Assembly (NCBI RefSeq): GCF_030406325.1
Contig: NZ_JAUEQY010000002.1
Span: 1-64,000, forward strand
Reading direction: 5' to 3'
From: Actinomadura sp. DC4
GTDB taxonomy: Bacteria > Actinomycetota > Actinomycetes > Streptosporangiales > Streptosporangiaceae
DNA: 64,000 nucleotides
Shown here: piece by piece, positions 63,621-64,000 of the stretch
Position numbering within the stretch: position 1 is the stretch's first letter
Layout: each line of letters starts with the position of its first letter
Program-made: the position numbers and the translations under genes
The notes under the pieces: model-generated
What the model was told of the DNA's origin: nothing
Seen by the model: only the letters and a program-made list of their open reading frames with translations
Database searches by the model: none

Positions 63621-64000
63621 TCAGCTCGTGAGTTGGGTCAGGTCGAGGATGACCTCGGAGGCCGTCACCGGGTCGAGGTCACCGAAGTGCGGCGGGTTCG
63701 CGTCGCGGACGCCCAGGCTGTCCGGATCGTCGGAGATCCAGATGGAGTCGAGCTGGTGCTCGGGGAAGATGTCGGGAGAGCCGATCGCGATGCCCGGGTC
63801 CAGGTGGATCACGATGAAGCGCTCCTCGCCGACCGCCCGCGAGATCACTCCCTGGATGCCGGCGTCCTGGGGGTCCTCACGCGACCAGCCGTGCCGCTCC
63901 AGCCCGATCACCTTGCCGGTCGGCACGGTGATGCCCTCGAACCGCGTGAGGCGACGGCCGGCCCGCTCCTCCTCGGTCAGCGCGAACACGGGGCGGCCGA
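63621..64000 (-). CDS. DUF4132-like protein C-terminus (YehI-like), partial
   Basis: Only the last 126 or so residues are in the window; the frame remains open at the edge. VPTGKVIGLERHGWSREDPQ, then DAGIQGVI and VIHLDPGIAIG, resemble the C-terminal end of DUF4132 proteins such as E. coli YehI. The position before MoxR/DUF5682/VWA/SWIM supports it. No catalytic motif is visible in this part. Confidence 0.7.
   Translation of the reverse strand, partial: GRPVFALTEEERAGRRLTRFEGITVPTGKVIGLERHGWSREDPQDAGIQGVISRAVGEERFIVIHLDPGIAIGSPDIFPEHQLDSIWISDDPDSLGVRDANPPHFGDLDPVTASEVILDLTQLTS

Overview
The window is 64 kb of chromosomal DNA from a high-GC Gram-positive, most likely a filamentous actinomycete of the Streptomyces/Streptosporangiales/Thermomonosporaceae type. 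The grounds are very high GC with G/C-ending codons, many GTG starts and ATGA/GTGA stop-start overlaps, and typical families: XRE regulator plus DUF397 partner, BldC-like helix-turn-helix, mycothiol-dependent isomerase fold, EccC-like ATPase and a secreted GH87 glucanase. No rRNA, tRNA, CRISPR array, transposase or phage gene was seen. The genus is an inference.

Layout. 0-8.1 kb: end of an SDR gene, a secreted GH87-type alpha-1,3-glucanase, a CorA channel, and a three-gene xanthine/CO-dehydrogenase-family molybdenum hydroxylase operon. 8.3-13 kb: a membrane-lipid and stress block on the minus strand with two fatty-acid desaturases, a ferredoxin-reductase-like partner, a cold-shock protein, a universal stress protein and a UBP-type zinc finger. 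13-24 kb: LysR regulator, (carboxyethyl)ornithine synthase-like enzyme, a dinB operon, XRE/DUF397 pair, SDR/TetR divergon, ECF sigma factor, secreted lipase. 24-30.7 kb: aldehyde dehydrogenase/FAD-monooxygenase operon, RidA remnant, methyltransferase, pgeF, and an OmpR-type two-component system.

30.7-36.8 kb is the most accessory-looking part: a large membrane-anchored NACHT ATPase with a degenerate formylglycine-enzyme-like segment (a candidate defence NTPase), a PepSY protein with a His/Asp-rich tail, and three consecutive small exported Asn-rich proteins that share one unusual repeat-like core. 36.8-49.7 kb is a signalling block: Gfo/Idh dehydrogenase, then a PAS histidine kinase, KaiC and KaiB in one operon, a divergent NarL-type regulator, a kinase-like phosphotransferase, an MFS exporter, a giant hybrid kinase built on tandem 276-bp HAMP repeats, a second NarL-type regulator and a stand-alone receiver.

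49.8-56.5 kb holds small redox/regulator modules (SRPBCC-ArsR, EccC-like ATPase with a CU044_2847-family partner, TetR/aldo-keto reductase divergon, ArsR-like/Old Yellow Enzyme divergon, a broken HAD gene). 56.5-64 kb is a minus-strand, translationally coupled operon: DUF4132-like, MoxR ATPase, DUF5682, two microproteins, VWA and SWIM proteins. It parallels the E. coli yehI-L-M-P-Q gene set. The two 47-residue microproteins repeat the N-terminus of the VWA protein.

The best candidates for something undescribed are the Asn-rich exported trio, the coupled microproteins of the MoxR/VWA operon, the TM-NACHT protein, and the Kai operon in a non-cyanobacterial setting.
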